Assembly (NCBI GenBank): GCA_947489315.1
Contig: CANLCX010000002.1
Span: forward strand, 1-64,000
Length of the DNA: 64,000 nucleotides
Origin: an uncultured Sphingomonadaceae bacterium
GTDB lineage: Bacteria > Pseudomonadota > Alphaproteobacteria > Sphingomonadales > Sphingomonadaceae
Direction of reading: 5' to 3'
Both the position numbers and the translations under genes were made by a program. Of the stretch, positions 27,550 to 36,533 are shown piece by piece. Position 1 is the first letter of the stretch. The number at the start of each line of letters is the position of its first letter. Under the pieces are notes generated by a model, which was given only the letters and a program-made list of their open reading frames with translations, was not told the origin of the DNA and ran no database searches.

Positions 27550-29522
27550 GTATCACCGGCGGCAAAACCATTAGCGGAGCAGTACAGGCTCTTACCTTTT
27601 CGCGGCGTGCCACTATCATCGGCGGGCTGCAGGCCAGTATCGGCGTCCTGCTAGCCGGGCGAATGGCTTATATTTCGGTTGCCGAAAACGAACGCTACCA
27701 GCTTTTGTCTGAAAGTAACCGGGTCAACCTGACGCTTGTACCACCGCGACGCGGCTGGCTGATTGATCGCAATGGCAAACCGATCGCAAATAATAAAACA
27801 GATTTCAGGGTCGATCTTATTCCCGACCGGATGCGCGACAAGGACAAGACCGTTGCGACACTGGCCCAGCTATTATCTCTGGATGAAGAAGAAATAGACC
27901 GGATCAACAAGGAACTTGAACAAGCCACCAGCTTTCAACCGGTTCAGGTCGCTACGGGACTGGATTGGGAGAGTTTCGCCGCCGTTAGCGTCCGCCTTCC
28001 TGATCTTCCCGGCGTATCACCGCGACAGGGATTTTCTCGCTTTTATCCGACGGGAGCAGCTGTCGGCCATCTGGTCGGTTATGTGGGCATTGCCTCTGCC
28101 GAGGATTATAAAGAAAATCCCGATCCTATCTTGGTTACGCCGGGATATAAGATCGGCAAGGATGGTATTGAAAAAACCTTTGAGGATCGTCTGCAGGGGA
28201 AACCGGGAGCAAAGAGGGTAGAAGTCACGGCGCGCGGCAAAATCGTTCGCGAGCTTGATAGTCGCCCGGATATCCCGGGCAAAGCCATGCAAATGACGCT
28301 CGATATTGATTTGCAGGAATATGCAGCCCGCCGCCTTGGCCCTGAATCCGGTTCTGTAGTGGTTATGGATTGCGAAACCGGCGACATTTTGGCGATGACC
28401 TCAATGCCGTCTTTTGATCCGAACAGCTTTTCCGATGGCATTGGCCAGACCGAATATGGGATGTTGCGAGACGACGACCATGTCCCGCTGCGCGACAAAT
28501 CTTTAAAAGGTCTGTTCCCGCCGGGCTCGACCATCAAGCCGATGGTCGGATTAGCTTTTCTCGAAGCCGGCCTGAGTCCAGACGAAGCTGTAAACTGCAA
28601 CGGTGGTCTTCGCGTTGGCAATCGTCGCTTCCGTTGCTGGAACCGGCGTGGCCATGGCCGGGTCGATATGGCCAAAGGCATTTATCAAAGCTGCGATGTT
28701 TATTTTTATCATTTTGCCCAGAAAATCGGGATGAATCCGATTGCTTTAATGGCAAATAGACTTGGTCTGGGTCAGGAATTCCCGCTCCCCGTCACCAATC
28801 AATTTTATGGCACTGTCCCTGATCCCCAGTGGAAGATGAAGAAATTTGACAAGTCCTGGCAGGCCTTTGACACCGTCAATGCAACCATCGGCCAGGGCTA
28901 TATGCTCGCCAATCCTTTGCAGCTTGCGGTGATGTCAGCCCGTATTGCCACTGGCAAGAAACTGATGCCTCATCTGTTGCTGGGCGGCAAACGCAAGCCC
29001 GTTGAGACGTTAAACATCGAACCAGAACATATGGCCTATATCCATGAGGCGATGAGTCAGGTTGTGAATGGCGGAGGTACGGCGCGGCGAGCCCGATTGC
29101 CACTCGATGACGTCAAACTCGCAGGGAAAACCGGTACGGCACAAGTGGTCAATCTCGATTTTGGCCGCGGTGGTAAGGACGTGGCATGGAAGTTTCGTGA
29201 TCACGGACTGTTCGTCTGTTTCGCGCCCGTTGACAATCCGCGCTATGCTGCAGCCGTCGTAATTGAACATGGCGGAGGTTCTGGTTCAGCCTATCCTGTT
29301 GCGCGTGATGTCATGACGTTTCTCTATGATCGTGAGAAAGCCATGAGCGTGCTGACCGATCTCGAAAAAAGTTGGGGAGGCACGATCAATGAACGCATGG
29401 ACAAGAAAATGACGGCCTATCGCGCGAAAATCGCTATCGAAAAAGCCATCGCCGAAGGCCGCATAACTCCCGAGGGTGCGGTAGCAACGGGTGACACAGC
29501 AAACCCCGAAATGGGCCAGTAG
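27546..29522 (+). CDS. mrdA: Penicillin-binding protein 2 (peptidoglycan transpeptidase)
   Basis: A 658-residue class B PBP. It has one N-terminal membrane helix, the pedestal domain with Arg-Gly-Trp-Leu-Ile-Asp-Arg-Asn-Gly, and the transpeptidase domain with nucleophile Ser328 in Pro-Gly-Ser-Thr-Ile-Lys331 and the Lys-Thr-Gly-Thr-Ala motif. It crosslinks side-wall peptidoglycan with RodA. The ATG at 27546 makes the usual 4-base overlap with mreD. A tail of about 60 residues after the catalytic domain ends Pro-Glu-Met-Gly-Gln. Confidence 0.96.
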   Translation: MSITGGKTISGAVQALTFSRRATIIGGLQASIGVLLAGRMAYISVAENERYQLLSESNRVNLTLVPPRRGWLIDRNGKPIANNKTDFRVDLIPDRMRDKDKTVATLAQLLSLDEEEIDRINKELEQATSFQPVQVATGLDWESFAAVSVRLPDLPGVSPRQGFSRFYPTGAAVGHLVGYVGIASAEDYKENPDPILVTPGYKIGKDGIEKTFEDRLQGKPGAKRVEVTARGKIVRELDSRPDIPGKAMQMTLDIDLQEYAARRLGPESGSVVVMDCETGDILAMTSMPSFDPNSFSDGIGQTEYGMLRDDDHVPLRDKSLKGLFPPGSTIKPMVGLAFLEAGLSPDEAVNCNGGLRVGNRRFRCWNRRGHGRVDMAKGIYQSCDVYFYHFAQKIGMNPIALMANRLGLGQEFPLPVTNQFYGTVPDPQWKMKKFDKSWQAFDTVNATIGQGYMLANPLQLAVMSARIATGKKLMPHLLLGGKRKPVETLNIEPEHMAYIHEAMSQVVNGGGTARRARLPLDDVKLAGKTGTAQVVNLDFGRGGKDVAWKFRDHGLFVCFAPVDNPRYAAAVVIEHGGGSGSAYPVARDVMTFLYDREKAMSVLTDLEKSWGGTINERMDKKMTAYRAKIAIEKAIAEGRITPEGAVATGDTANPEMGQ

Positions 29523-29558
29523 AGAAATGGGCCAACCGAGCAAATGGAGCTGTAGGCT

Positions 29559-30671
29559 TTGAACGACTTCATTCCTGCACCCATTGCGCAGCTTCCTTGG
29601 AAAACAATTTTACTGTTGCTGGTCATGGCCAGCTTTGGTTTTGTCGTCCTTTATTCGGCCGCAGGCGGAAGCCTGACACCTTGGGCGGGTCTACATATGG
29701 TCCGGTTTTTGGTCTTTCTCACCATGGCGATTATCTTCTCCCGGTTGAAAGAAAATTTCTGGAAGACCATTGCTTTCCCCGTCTATATCGTCGTCGTCAT
29801 CATGCTGTTAGGCGTTGAACTGATCGGAGCCGTAGGTGGTGGCAGCCAACGATGGCTTAATCTGGGTTTCATACGAATACAGCCTTCAGAGCTGATGAAG
29901 CCCGCGATCATCCTAGCTGTCGCGCGTTTTTATGACCTATTGCCAGCGGGCCAAATCCGGACCTGGGGCGCGATATGGCCTTTGCTGGCGCTTCTTGCTT
30001 TTCCTTGTGCATTAATTTTGCTGCAACCCGATCTCGGCACAACGATCACTGTTGTGGCGGGCGCAATGACTGTGGCTTTTCTCGCGGGCCTCCCCATGCG
30101 ATTATTTGTCGGCGGAGCTGCTGCCATTGCGGTCATCGCTCCCCTCGCCTTTTTCTTTGGGCTTGAGGAATATCAGCAGCGCCGCGTCACCACGTTCCTG
30201 AATCCGGAAAACGATCCTTTGGGCGCAGGCTATCATATCAGCCAATCAAAAATTGCGATCGGGTCCGGTGGCGTATTTGGGAAAGGTTTCCTAAATGGCA
30301 CCCAAAGCCATCTCGACTATCTGCCCGAAGGACATACCGACTTTGTTTTTGCCACCATGGCTGAGGAATGGGGCCTGATGGGCGGCGTTGCCGTCTTGTT
30401 TGGGTTCTTCCTGCTGTTCCGCTGGGGCCTCGGCGTGGCGATGAGAGCCAAGACGCGCTTTTCACAGCTTGCAGCCGCAGGCCTCTCAACGACGATATTT
30501 TTCTACGTCGCCATCAACCTGATGATGGTCATGGGCCTCGCGCCAGTGGTCGGTATTCCACTGCCTTTTCTCAGCCACGGAGGGTCATCCATGATGACGA
30601 TCATGATCTGTATCGGAATATTGATGGCGATAGACCGCCATCCCGGACGACGGAGCGGAACATTCGGATAA
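29559..30671 (+). CDS. rodA: Peptidoglycan glycosyltransferase RodA
   Basis: A 370-residue SEDS-family polytopic membrane protein with about ten helices. It shows Gly-Gly-Ser-Gln-Arg-Trp-Leu, Pro-Ser-Glu-Leu-Met-Lys-Pro, Pro-Asp-Leu-Gly-Thr, and Leu-Pro-Glu-Gly-His-Thr-Asp-Phe-Val-Phe, with Ser-His-Gly-Gly-Ser-Ser near the end. It polymerises lipid II for elongation with PBP2. The start is TTG at 29559 after GGAG; no in-frame ATG lies early enough. Last gene of the rod cluster. Confidence 0.95.
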   Translation: MNDFIPAPIAQLPWKTILLLLVMASFGFVVLYSAAGGSLTPWAGLHMVRFLVFLTMAIIFSRLKENFWKTIAFPVYIVVVIMLLGVELIGAVGGGSQRWLNLGFIRIQPSELMKPAIILAVARFYDLLPAGQIRTWGAIWPLLALLAFPCALILLQPDLGTTITVVAGAMTVAFLAGLPMRLFVGGAAAIAVIAPLAFFFGLEEYQQRRVTTFLNPENDPLGAGYHISQSKIAIGSGGVFGKGFLNGTQSHLDYLPEGHTDFVFATMAEEWGLMGGVAVLFGFFLLFRWGLGVAMRAKTRFSQLAAAGLSTTIFFYVAINLMMVMGLAPVVGIPLPFLSHGGSSMMTIMICIGILMAIDRHPGRRSGTFG

Positions 30672-30699
30672 GTCAAGATAGCCTATCAGGCGGTTGTGC

Positions 30700-30727
30700 T
30701 TGAGACTACCACGCTTATATATATCTT
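30700..30727 (+). promoter_or_regulatory. Probable sigma-70 promoter of tRNA-Lys
   Basis: TTGAGA (30700-30705) and TATCTT (30722-30727) are 16 bases apart, and the tRNA 5' end is 13 bases after the -10. Based on pattern only. Confidence 0.45.
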
Positions 30728-30740
30728 ATATCAAAGACAT

Positions 30741-30816
<76 letters not shown>

Positions 30817-30857
30817 TTTTCGCGGGAAACAATGCGGCGCATTGTTTCCCGCGAAAA
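30817..30857 (+). other. Perfect 18-bp hairpin directly after tRNA-Lys
   Basis: TTTTCGCGGGAAACAATG (30817-30834) is the exact reverse complement of 30840-30857, around a CGGCG loop. It starts at the base after the tRNA CCA. No T run follows, so it is not a classical terminator; a role in 3' processing of the tRNA or in ending transcription is possible. Confidence 0.65.
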
Positions 30858-31010
30858 TCCCGAGCGCAAGCGAAGGGTGACCTGGCGCAAGAGTAACGCT
30901 TTCCAGAACCTCATTAGCTCTCTCTAGATACCGCGAGACATTGCCAAAAACGAACAGCAACTTTCACAACCGCTCGCCAACCAGATCCCAACAATCCCAA
31001 ACCAAAATGA
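30858..31010. other. Gene-free stretch between tRNA-Lys and hupB
   Basis: No gene, repeat or recognisable regulatory site is visible in these bases, which end at the HU terminator. Confidence 0.6.
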
Positions 31011-31039
31011 AAAAAGGCGGGCTCCGATGGAACCCGCCT
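31011..31039 (-). terminator. Terminator of the HU gene
   Basis: On the minus strand AGGCGGG (31033-31039) pairs with CCCGCCT (31015-31021) and is followed by a T run. It is 60 bases past the HU stop codon. The stem is flanked by A/T on both sides, so it could also stop plus-strand transcripts. Confidence 0.8.
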
Positions 31040-31098
31040 GAATTTTTCAGAACAAAGTGCGAAAAATAGGGAGAGCGCCCAGGCACTCCCCCAATTAC

Positions 31099-31374
31099 TT
31101 ATTTGTTAACGGCGTCTTTCAAGCCCTTGCCGGCTTTGAATTTAGCTTGCGTAGATGCAGGAATCTGCATTGGCTCACCCGTACGTGGGTTACGGCCTGT
31201 AGAAGCTTTACGCTTTGATGTAGAAAATGTTCCAAAACCGACGAGACGGACTTCATTGCCGCTCTTCAGTGAACCTGTGATAGAATCGAAAACTGCGTCA
31301 ACGGCTTTGCCGGCATCGCTTTTGCTGAGACCACTGTGATCTGCAACGCTACTGATAAGATCCTGTTTATTCAT
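31099..31374 (-). CDS. hupB: DNA-binding protein HU
   Basis: A 91-residue HU/IHF-family protein with Met-Asn-Lys-Gln-Asp-Leu-Ile, the beta-arm signature Gly-Phe-Gly-Thr-Phe and Gly-Arg-Asn-Pro-Arg-Thr-Gly. HU coats and bends DNA without sequence specificity. The 240-base gap to lon upstream should hold its promoter. Pro in the arm fits HU rather than a specific IHF subunit. lon upstream of hupB on the same strand is a conserved bacterial order. Confidence 0.95.
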   Translation of the reverse strand: MNKQDLISSVADHSGLSKSDAGKAVDAVFDSITGSLKSGNEVRLVGFGTFSTSKRKASTGRNPRTGEPMQIPASTQAKFKAGKGLKDAVNK

Positions 31375-31614
31375 AATGGGTATCCCCCCTTTTCTAAAAG
31401 CAACTCTTGATTGAATCGCGACTTTGTCTACCGGCAGTAACTACAAGACCCACCCTTGAGTCAAAGGAAAACCGCCAATTTCTGGGTCAAAGATGTAATA
31501 TTTATGTCAAATGGTTAAATTTGATCCAAAATCGGACATTTTCGGGCGATTTTTTTGGCCAACTGTCACTTATCCTAGGAGTAACAACCGGTAACGAATC
31601 GCGCTGATCTGCGG
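31375..31614 (-). promoter_or_regulatory. Intergenic region between lon and hupB
   Basis: This 240-base region should carry the hupB promoter. TTGACT at the minus-strand position near 31463 could be a -35 element, but no good -10 lies at the right distance. No repeat or gene is seen. Confidence 0.3.
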
Positions 31615-34050
31615 TTAATGTCTTGCTGTTGACCCTGTGTCATCTGAAACGGGAGCCGTGGCATGGCTAGCTAACTCATCCGCATCGCTCCATTCGATCG
31701 GCTGAACTTTTTCAACCAAAGCCAGAGCGAGCACTTCATCGGCATGTTTAACCGGTATGATTTTCAGAGCAGACGTTATGGTATCGGGTATTTCGACCAG
31801 ATCTTTCTCATTCTCTGCCGGAATCAATACCGTTGTAATGCCTCCCCGCAAAGCAGCGAGCAATTTTTCTTTCAAACCACCAATTGGCAATACGCGACCG
31901 CGCAAAGTCACTTCGCCAGTCATCGCAACATCGCGTCGAACAGCGATGCCTGTCAACGTGGATACAATAGCCGTCACAATACCAACGCCTGCGGATGGAC
32001 CATCTTTTGGTACAGCCCCTTCCGGCAAGTGAATGTGGATATCCTTTCGGCTGAAAATACTGGGTTTAATGCCATATGTTGGCGCCCGGGCCTTCACGAA
32101 CGACAAAGCGGCCTGAACCGACTCGGTCATCACTTCGCCGAGCTTACCTGTTGTTTTGATCTGCCCTTTGCCCGAGACAGTAACAGATTCGATGGTAAGC
32201 AGCTCACCGCCAACTTCCGTCCATGCAAGACCGGTCACGGCCCCCACCTGGTTTTCTTCCTCACCGACACCATGACGATATTTACGGACACCGGCATATT
32301 CGGAAAGATTATCGGTCGTAATTTCAACGCTTTTATATTCCCCTTCGAGAATCCGGCGCAACGCCTTGCGGGCTAGCTTGGCGATTTCACGTTCCAAGGT
32401 CCGCACGCCTGCTTCCCGTGTATAATAGCGAATCAAGTCGCGCAACGCGTCCTCATGCAGAGCAAACTCGCCCTTTTTCAAACCATGGGCATCAATCTGT
32501 TTTTGAGTCAGGTGACGTTTGGCAATTTCAACCTTCTCATCTTCGGTATAGCCCTCGAGCCGGATGATCTCCATTCGGTCCAGCAACGGTTGCGGAAGAT
32601 TGAGCGAATTGGCTGTCGTTACAAACATGATGTCCGACAGATCGATATCAATTTCCAGATAATGATCCTGGAATTTATCATTTTGTTCGGGATCCAGAAC
32701 TTCCAGCAAGGCTGAGGCGGGATCTCCACGGAAATCCTGACCCAGCTTATCAATCTCATCCAGCAGAAACAGCGGATTGGAGGTCCCTGCCTTTTTAAGA
32801 TTTGATACTATTTTCCCGGGAAGGGAACCAATATAGGTCCGGCGATGTCCGCGAATCTCGGCTTCATCGCGAACGCCGCCTAACGATTGACGGACAAATT
32901 CGCGGCCTGTGGCACGCGCAATGGAACGACCAAGCGAGGTTTTACCGACGCCCGGAGGACCGACAAGGCACAATATAGGGCCTTTAAGCTTATTGGTCCG
33001 CGCCTGTACCGCAAGATATTCGATAATCCGCTCTTTCACTTTCTCCAAAGCAAAATGATCGTCATCAAGAACAGCTTCCGCTTGCTTAAGATCTTTCTTT
33101 AGCCGCGACTTCTTGCCCCATGGCAATCCTAACAGCACATCGAGATAGTTGCGTACAACTGTCGCCTCTGCTGACATCGGCTGCATGCCCTTGAGCTTCT
33201 TATATTCAGCTGTAGCCTTGGCTTTGGCTTCCTTAGAGAGCTTAATCTCCTCGATTTTCTTGCCGAGCGCCGACATTTCATCGCCTTCGCCGTCTTCGCC
33301 ATCGCCCAGTTCGCGTTGGATCGCTTTCATCTGTTCATTGAGATAATATTCGCGCTGGGTTTTCTCCATCTGGCGTTTTACCCGGCCTCGAATTTTCTTT
33401 TCGACCTGAAGAACACCAAGCTCGCCTTCCATGAAGGCAAAAGCCATTTCCAACCGGTTGATAGGATCGCTCTCAATCAAGAGGCTCTGTTTATCAGCCA
33501 CTTTGACGTTAATATTCGCCGCAACGGCATCTGCCAGACGCGATGCTTCCTCAATCTCGCCGAGCTGTACCACGGTTTCGGCAGGCATTTTCTTGTTAAG
33601 TTTGGAATAATTCTCAAACTGCTCGACCACAGAGCGCATCAAAGCCGTTGCTTCCGGCCCTTCGACAGATTGTTCATCGATCAATTCCACATTGGCTATC
33701 ACAAAGCCGTCGCTTTGTTCATCCAACGAAACATGTTTTGCACGCTGCTTGCCTTCAACGAGCACGCGAACGGTACCATCGGGCAATTTTAAAAGCTGCA
33801 GCACCGTCGCAACCACGCCGAGATCATAAAGCTGATCGCGTCCCGGATCATCTTCAGCAGGGTCCAGCTGCGCCACGAGGAAGATTTCCTTGTCGCTGTC
33901 CATCGCCTTTTCCAGAGCCACAACCGATTTATCGCGCCCGACAAAAAGAGGCACGATCATGCTGGGAAACACCACAATATCGCGTAATGGCAATAAAGGC
34001 AGCGCCTTGGCTTCGGGATTAGAGGCAGGTGTGGACTCGGACTGGGACAT
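31615..34050 (-). CDS. lon: ATP-dependent protease Lon
   Basis: An 811-residue LonA protease: an N-terminal substrate domain beginning Leu-Pro-Leu-Leu-Pro-Leu-Arg-Asp, the AAA+ module with Gly-Pro-Pro-Gly-Val-Gly-Lys-Thr-Ser and Phe-Leu-Leu-Asp-Glu-Ile-Asp-Lys, and the Ser-Lys protease with Pro-Lys-Asp-Gly-Pro-Ser-Ala-Gly and Gly-Gly-Leu-Lys-Glu-Lys. It degrades damaged and short-lived proteins in the cytoplasm. A likely heat-shock promoter lies upstream. Confidence 0.98.
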   Translation of the reverse strand: MSQSESTPASNPEAKALPLLPLRDIVVFPSMIVPLFVGRDKSVVALEKAMDSDKEIFLVAQLDPAEDDPGRDQLYDLGVVATVLQLLKLPDGTVRVLVEGKQRAKHVSLDEQSDGFVIANVELIDEQSVEGPEATALMRSVVEQFENYSKLNKKMPAETVVQLGEIEEASRLADAVAANINVKVADKQSLLIESDPINRLEMAFAFMEGELGVLQVEKKIRGRVKRQMEKTQREYYLNEQMKAIQRELGDGEDGEGDEMSALGKKIEEIKLSKEAKAKATAEYKKLKGMQPMSAEATVVRNYLDVLLGLPWGKKSRLKKDLKQAEAVLDDDHFALEKVKERIIEYLAVQARTNKLKGPILCLVGPPGVGKTSLGRSIARATGREFVRQSLGGVRDEAEIRGHRRTYIGSLPGKIVSNLKKAGTSNPLFLLDEIDKLGQDFRGDPASALLEVLDPEQNDKFQDHYLEIDIDLSDIMFVTTANSLNLPQPLLDRMEIIRLEGYTEDEKVEIAKRHLTQKQIDAHGLKKGEFALHEDALRDLIRYYTREAGVRTLEREIAKLARKALRRILEGEYKSVEITTDNLSEYAGVRKYRHGVGEEENQVGAVTGLAWTEVGGELLTIESVTVSGKGQIKTTGKLGEVMTESVQAALSFVKARAPTYGIKPSIFSRKDIHIHLPEGAVPKDGPSAGVGIVTAIVSTLTGIAVRRDVAMTGEVTLRGRVLPIGGLKEKLLAALRGGITTVLIPAENEKDLVEIPDTITSALKIIPVKHADEVLALALVEKVQPIEWSDADELASHATAPVSDDTGSTARH

Positions 34051-34093
34051 TAATACTCCAAACTATGGCGCTACATTCCGCGCTTACCAGCTT

Positions 34094-34122
34094 ATATGGG
34101 GCGCACTGAGATGACTTCAACC
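34094..34122 (-). promoter_or_regulatory. Probable sigma-32 (heat-shock) promoter of lon
   Basis: On the minus strand, GGTTGAA (34116-34122) and CCCCATAT (34094-34101) are separated by 14 bases. This fits the heat-shock sigma-32 consensus CTTGAA / CCCCAT-T. It lies 44 bases before the lon ATG. lon is a sigma-32 target in E. coli and in other proteobacteria. Confidence 0.6.
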
Positions 34123-34157
34123 ATCTTAAACACCCGCGTGTGAAACGAGCAATACCG

Positions 34158-34493
34158 CTAAAAGGGTAGCTTAAAGCCTGCTGGCAATCCCATTCCACCG
34201 GTCATTTTACCCATTTCTTCGTTGCTGACGGCATCTGCCTTGTCACGAGCATCATTAAAGGCGGCGGCGACCAGATCTTCCAAAATGCCTTTTTCTTCTG
34301 CTTTCATCAGGCTGTCATCAATGCTGACACCTAGGATACGGCCCTTGGCAGTTGCTTTAACCGATACAAGACCGCCACCAGATTTGCCTTCAACCTCAAT
34401 GCTATCGAGTTTGATCTGGGCTTCTTCCATCTGGGTTTGGACCGTTTGCGCCGCTTCCTGAGCCGCTTGGATCATTTCTTCCATAGATTTCAT
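34158..34493 (-). CDS. YbaB/EbfC-family nucleoid-associated protein
   Basis: A 111-residue protein with a coiled N-terminal helix of Gln/Ala/Glu and Val-Lys-Ala-Thr-Ala-Lys-Gly near residue 45, ending Gly-Met-Gly-Leu-Pro-Ala-Gly-Phe-Lys. YbaB dimers bind DNA. Its ATG overlaps the dnaX stop (ATGA), the conserved dnaX-ybaB arrangement. recR, which usually comes next, is instead at 54770-55372. Confidence 0.93.
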   Translation of the reverse strand: MKSMEEMIQAAQEAAQTVQTQMEEAQIKLDSIEVEGKSGGGLVSVKATAKGRILGVSIDDSLMKAEEKGILEDLVAAAFNDARDKADAVSNEEMGKMTGGMGLPAGFKLPF

Positions 34494-36307
34494 GCTTGTG
34501 AGCTCCTTGATTCAGGTCCGGAATCAGCTTGGGCCTGATTTATATCATTTTCGAGTAGTTCCGCATCCGGAAAAGCCTCAAATGCGGCTTTCACGAACGG
34601 CGTGTCCAATATTGCCTGCGTGGCAGCATCCTTATCAAGCTGGATTTGTTCCGAAATGCTTGGCTGTGCCTCGCCCTGCCCCTCTTGAAAGGTCCAGATC
34701 GTATCGGTTGCGTCATTTAGGGCATCGGTGATTTTTTTGAGATCTGACGCTGCGATGGGACGCGCGGATTGATATTCGATAACCGGCGCGGAGAAGCTGA
34801 TTATACGCATATCCGCTATTAATATGCTTTCCAATACAGGCGAAACACCACCGATGATCTTGATGACCGAACCAAAGTCCTTCGGCAGGCTATCCTTTGC
34901 TGCGGCTTGTTCTTGTGGCGACTCAATTTGTTGCGGTTCGATTGCCGGAGCAGGAACATCTGCCAATGGCGCAGGGTTATTGGCCACAGGGGTCGGCGGT
35001 GCTTCGTGGACTGGCAGTGCTATGGGTGCCGGGGCTATGGGTGTTGAAGCCGCTTCCATTGTTTGCGGGGCAGCAGGACCCGTACCTTGTTGCAGCATCT
35101 TTGCCAATTCGCCGGGGTCGGGCATATCAGCGGCACACAGCACCCGTAAAAGGGCCATATCACAAGCCTCACGCGGCATATGTGCTTGTTGCACTTCTTC
35201 ATAACCTTTGAGAAGAAGTTGCCATAACCGGTGGAGAACAGGATAGGATAATTGTTCAGACCAAGCGCCAAGTTGCGCCTTTGCTTCATCCGAGAGGGTT
35301 GGATCATTGGCGCGTCCAACCTTAAACAAGGTCACCTGATGGCTCAGTGACAATAACCCATTCATCAAAGACAAAGGCTCCACACCGACGCGATATTGTT
35401 CGTCAATCGAATCCAAAAGCGCCTGGGAGTCTGCTTCCAAAAGTAATCCAAACAGCCGCCGTATGGCGCTACGATCAGACAGACCCAGCATTTCACGGAT
35501 CTGCGACGCCTTGACGTCACCGCCGCCCTCCATATCGGCATGAGCAATTGCTTGATCGAGAATGGACAGGCCATCGCGGACCGATCCCTCGGCGGCCTGG
35601 GCAATCAGGTCGAGCGCTTCCTGTTCTGCCTGAACGCCCTCTTTCTCAACAATATGAGCAAAATGAGTCGATAACTGTTCGGCCTTAATCCGTTTCAGAT
35701 CGAAACGCTGGCAACGGGACAGCACCGTAATCGGGACTTTGTTCACTTCCGTTGTTGCGAAGATAAATTTCACATGGGCTGGCGGTTCTTCCAGCGTCTT
35801 CAGCAACGCATTAAAAGCGTTTTTCGACAACATGTGGACTTCATCGATAATATAGATCTTGTAGCGCGCCGAAACCGAGGAATAGCGAACGGCTTCGATA
35901 ATCTCGCGAACATCGTCGACACCAGTATGACTGGCAGCATCCATTTCGATCACGTCGATAAAGCTGCCCTCGGCGATCGAGCGGCATGGCTCGCATTTCC
36001 CGCAAGGATCAATGGTCGGACCGCCCCGTCCATCCTCACCAATGCAATTCAGCGCCTTGGCAATCAAACGCGCGGTAGATGTTTTGCCGACTCCGCGTAC
36101 CCCGGTCATCAGGAAGGCATGGGCCAGGCGATCGCGTTTAATCGCATTGCCCAGCGTCTGAACCATCGCATCCTGCCCGATTAACTCAGCAAAGCTGGAC
36201 GGCCGATATTTGCGCGCAAGCACACGATAGGGCTGCGCAGCAACCGGCGCCGGATCAATGGGTGCTTCAACGCCGCCAGCGGCAAATATGTCGGGTGAAT
36301 CGGACAT
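34490..36307 (-). CDS. dnaX: DNA polymerase III subunits gamma/tau
   Basis: A 605-residue clamp-loader ATPase. It has Gly-Val-Arg-Gly-Val-Gly-Lys-Thr-Ser (Walker A), the zinc cysteines in a Cys-x(14)-Cys-x2-Cys-x2-Cys pattern, Ile-Ile-Asp-Glu-Val-His-Met-Leu-Ser (Walker B), and the Pro-rich linker with a C-terminal tau domain that binds the polymerase. It loads the beta clamp. It lies downstream of the SRP RNA gene. Confidence 0.96.
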   Translation of the reverse strand: MSDSPDIFAAGGVEAPIDPAPVAAQPYRVLARKYRPSSFAELIGQDAMVQTLGNAIKRDRLAHAFLMTGVRGVGKTSTARLIAKALNCIGEDGRGGPTIDPCGKCEPCRSIAEGSFIDVIEMDAASHTGVDDVREIIEAVRYSSVSARYKIYIIDEVHMLSKNAFNALLKTLEEPPAHVKFIFATTEVNKVPITVLSRCQRFDLKRIKAEQLSTHFAHIVEKEGVQAEQEALDLIAQAAEGSVRDGLSILDQAIAHADMEGGGDVKASQIREMLGLSDRSAIRRLFGLLLEADSQALLDSIDEQYRVGVEPLSLMNGLLSLSHQVTLFKVGRANDPTLSDEAKAQLGAWSEQLSYPVLHRLWQLLLKGYEEVQQAHMPREACDMALLRVLCAADMPDPGELAKMLQQGTGPAAPQTMEAASTPIAPAPIALPVHEAPPTPVANNPAPLADVPAPAIEPQQIESPQEQAAAKDSLPKDFGSVIKIIGGVSPVLESILIADMRIISFSAPVIEYQSARPIAASDLKKITDALNDATDTIWTFQEGQGEAQPSISEQIQLDKDAATQAILDTPFVKAAFEAFPDAELLENDINQAQADSGPESRSSQA

Positions 36308-36390
36308 GAGCAGAGTTTAGGCGCTCACCATCAGCTTGTCGAAGCCTAAACCGCTATAGAGCACAAAAGCCTGTGTAAATTTTTTAAGTA

Positions 36391-36477
36391 GGAGCCGGGC
36401 GACCCGTAGAAAAATCGTTACGGCTGCTTCCTTCCGGATCTGACCGGGTTGGCGAACACTACGTCCACCCGACTCCC
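36391..36477 (-). ncRNA. ffs: Signal recognition particle RNA (4.5S type)
   Basis: On the minus strand the region begins GGGAGTCGGG and ends CCCGGCTCC, which pair to form the long hairpin base. Its tip has the near-universal SRP core GGTCAG-TCCGGAAGGAAGCAGCC (one base from the E. coli form) with a GGAA tetraloop, where Ffh binds. The location before dnaX is common in alphaproteobacteria. The exact ends are estimated from the closing stem. Confidence 0.92.
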
Positions 36478-36483
36478 GCTGCG

Positions 36484-36512
36484 CATATGGCGAGGAGTCG
36501 CACATAATTCAA
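36484..36512 (-). promoter_or_regulatory. Probable sigma-70 promoter of the SRP RNA gene
   Basis: On the minus strand TTGAAT (36507-36512) and CATATG (36484-36489) are 17 bases apart, and the RNA begins 7 bases after the -10 element, which is the expected start distance. Confidence 0.6.
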
Positions 36513-36533
36513 GTGTGCTTTTGCGCTGGATTT

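Noticed and set aside
30817-30857. Intrinsic terminator of tRNA-Lys
   Set aside because: Stem is strong, but no T run follows the stem on either strand; it was kept as an unexplained hairpin instead.
34726-34740. A run of seven A in dnaX as a programmed frameshift site
   Set aside because: It lies near residue 525, within the tau C-terminal domain and far past the usual gamma/tau site, and I see no downstream structure that would stimulate slippage.
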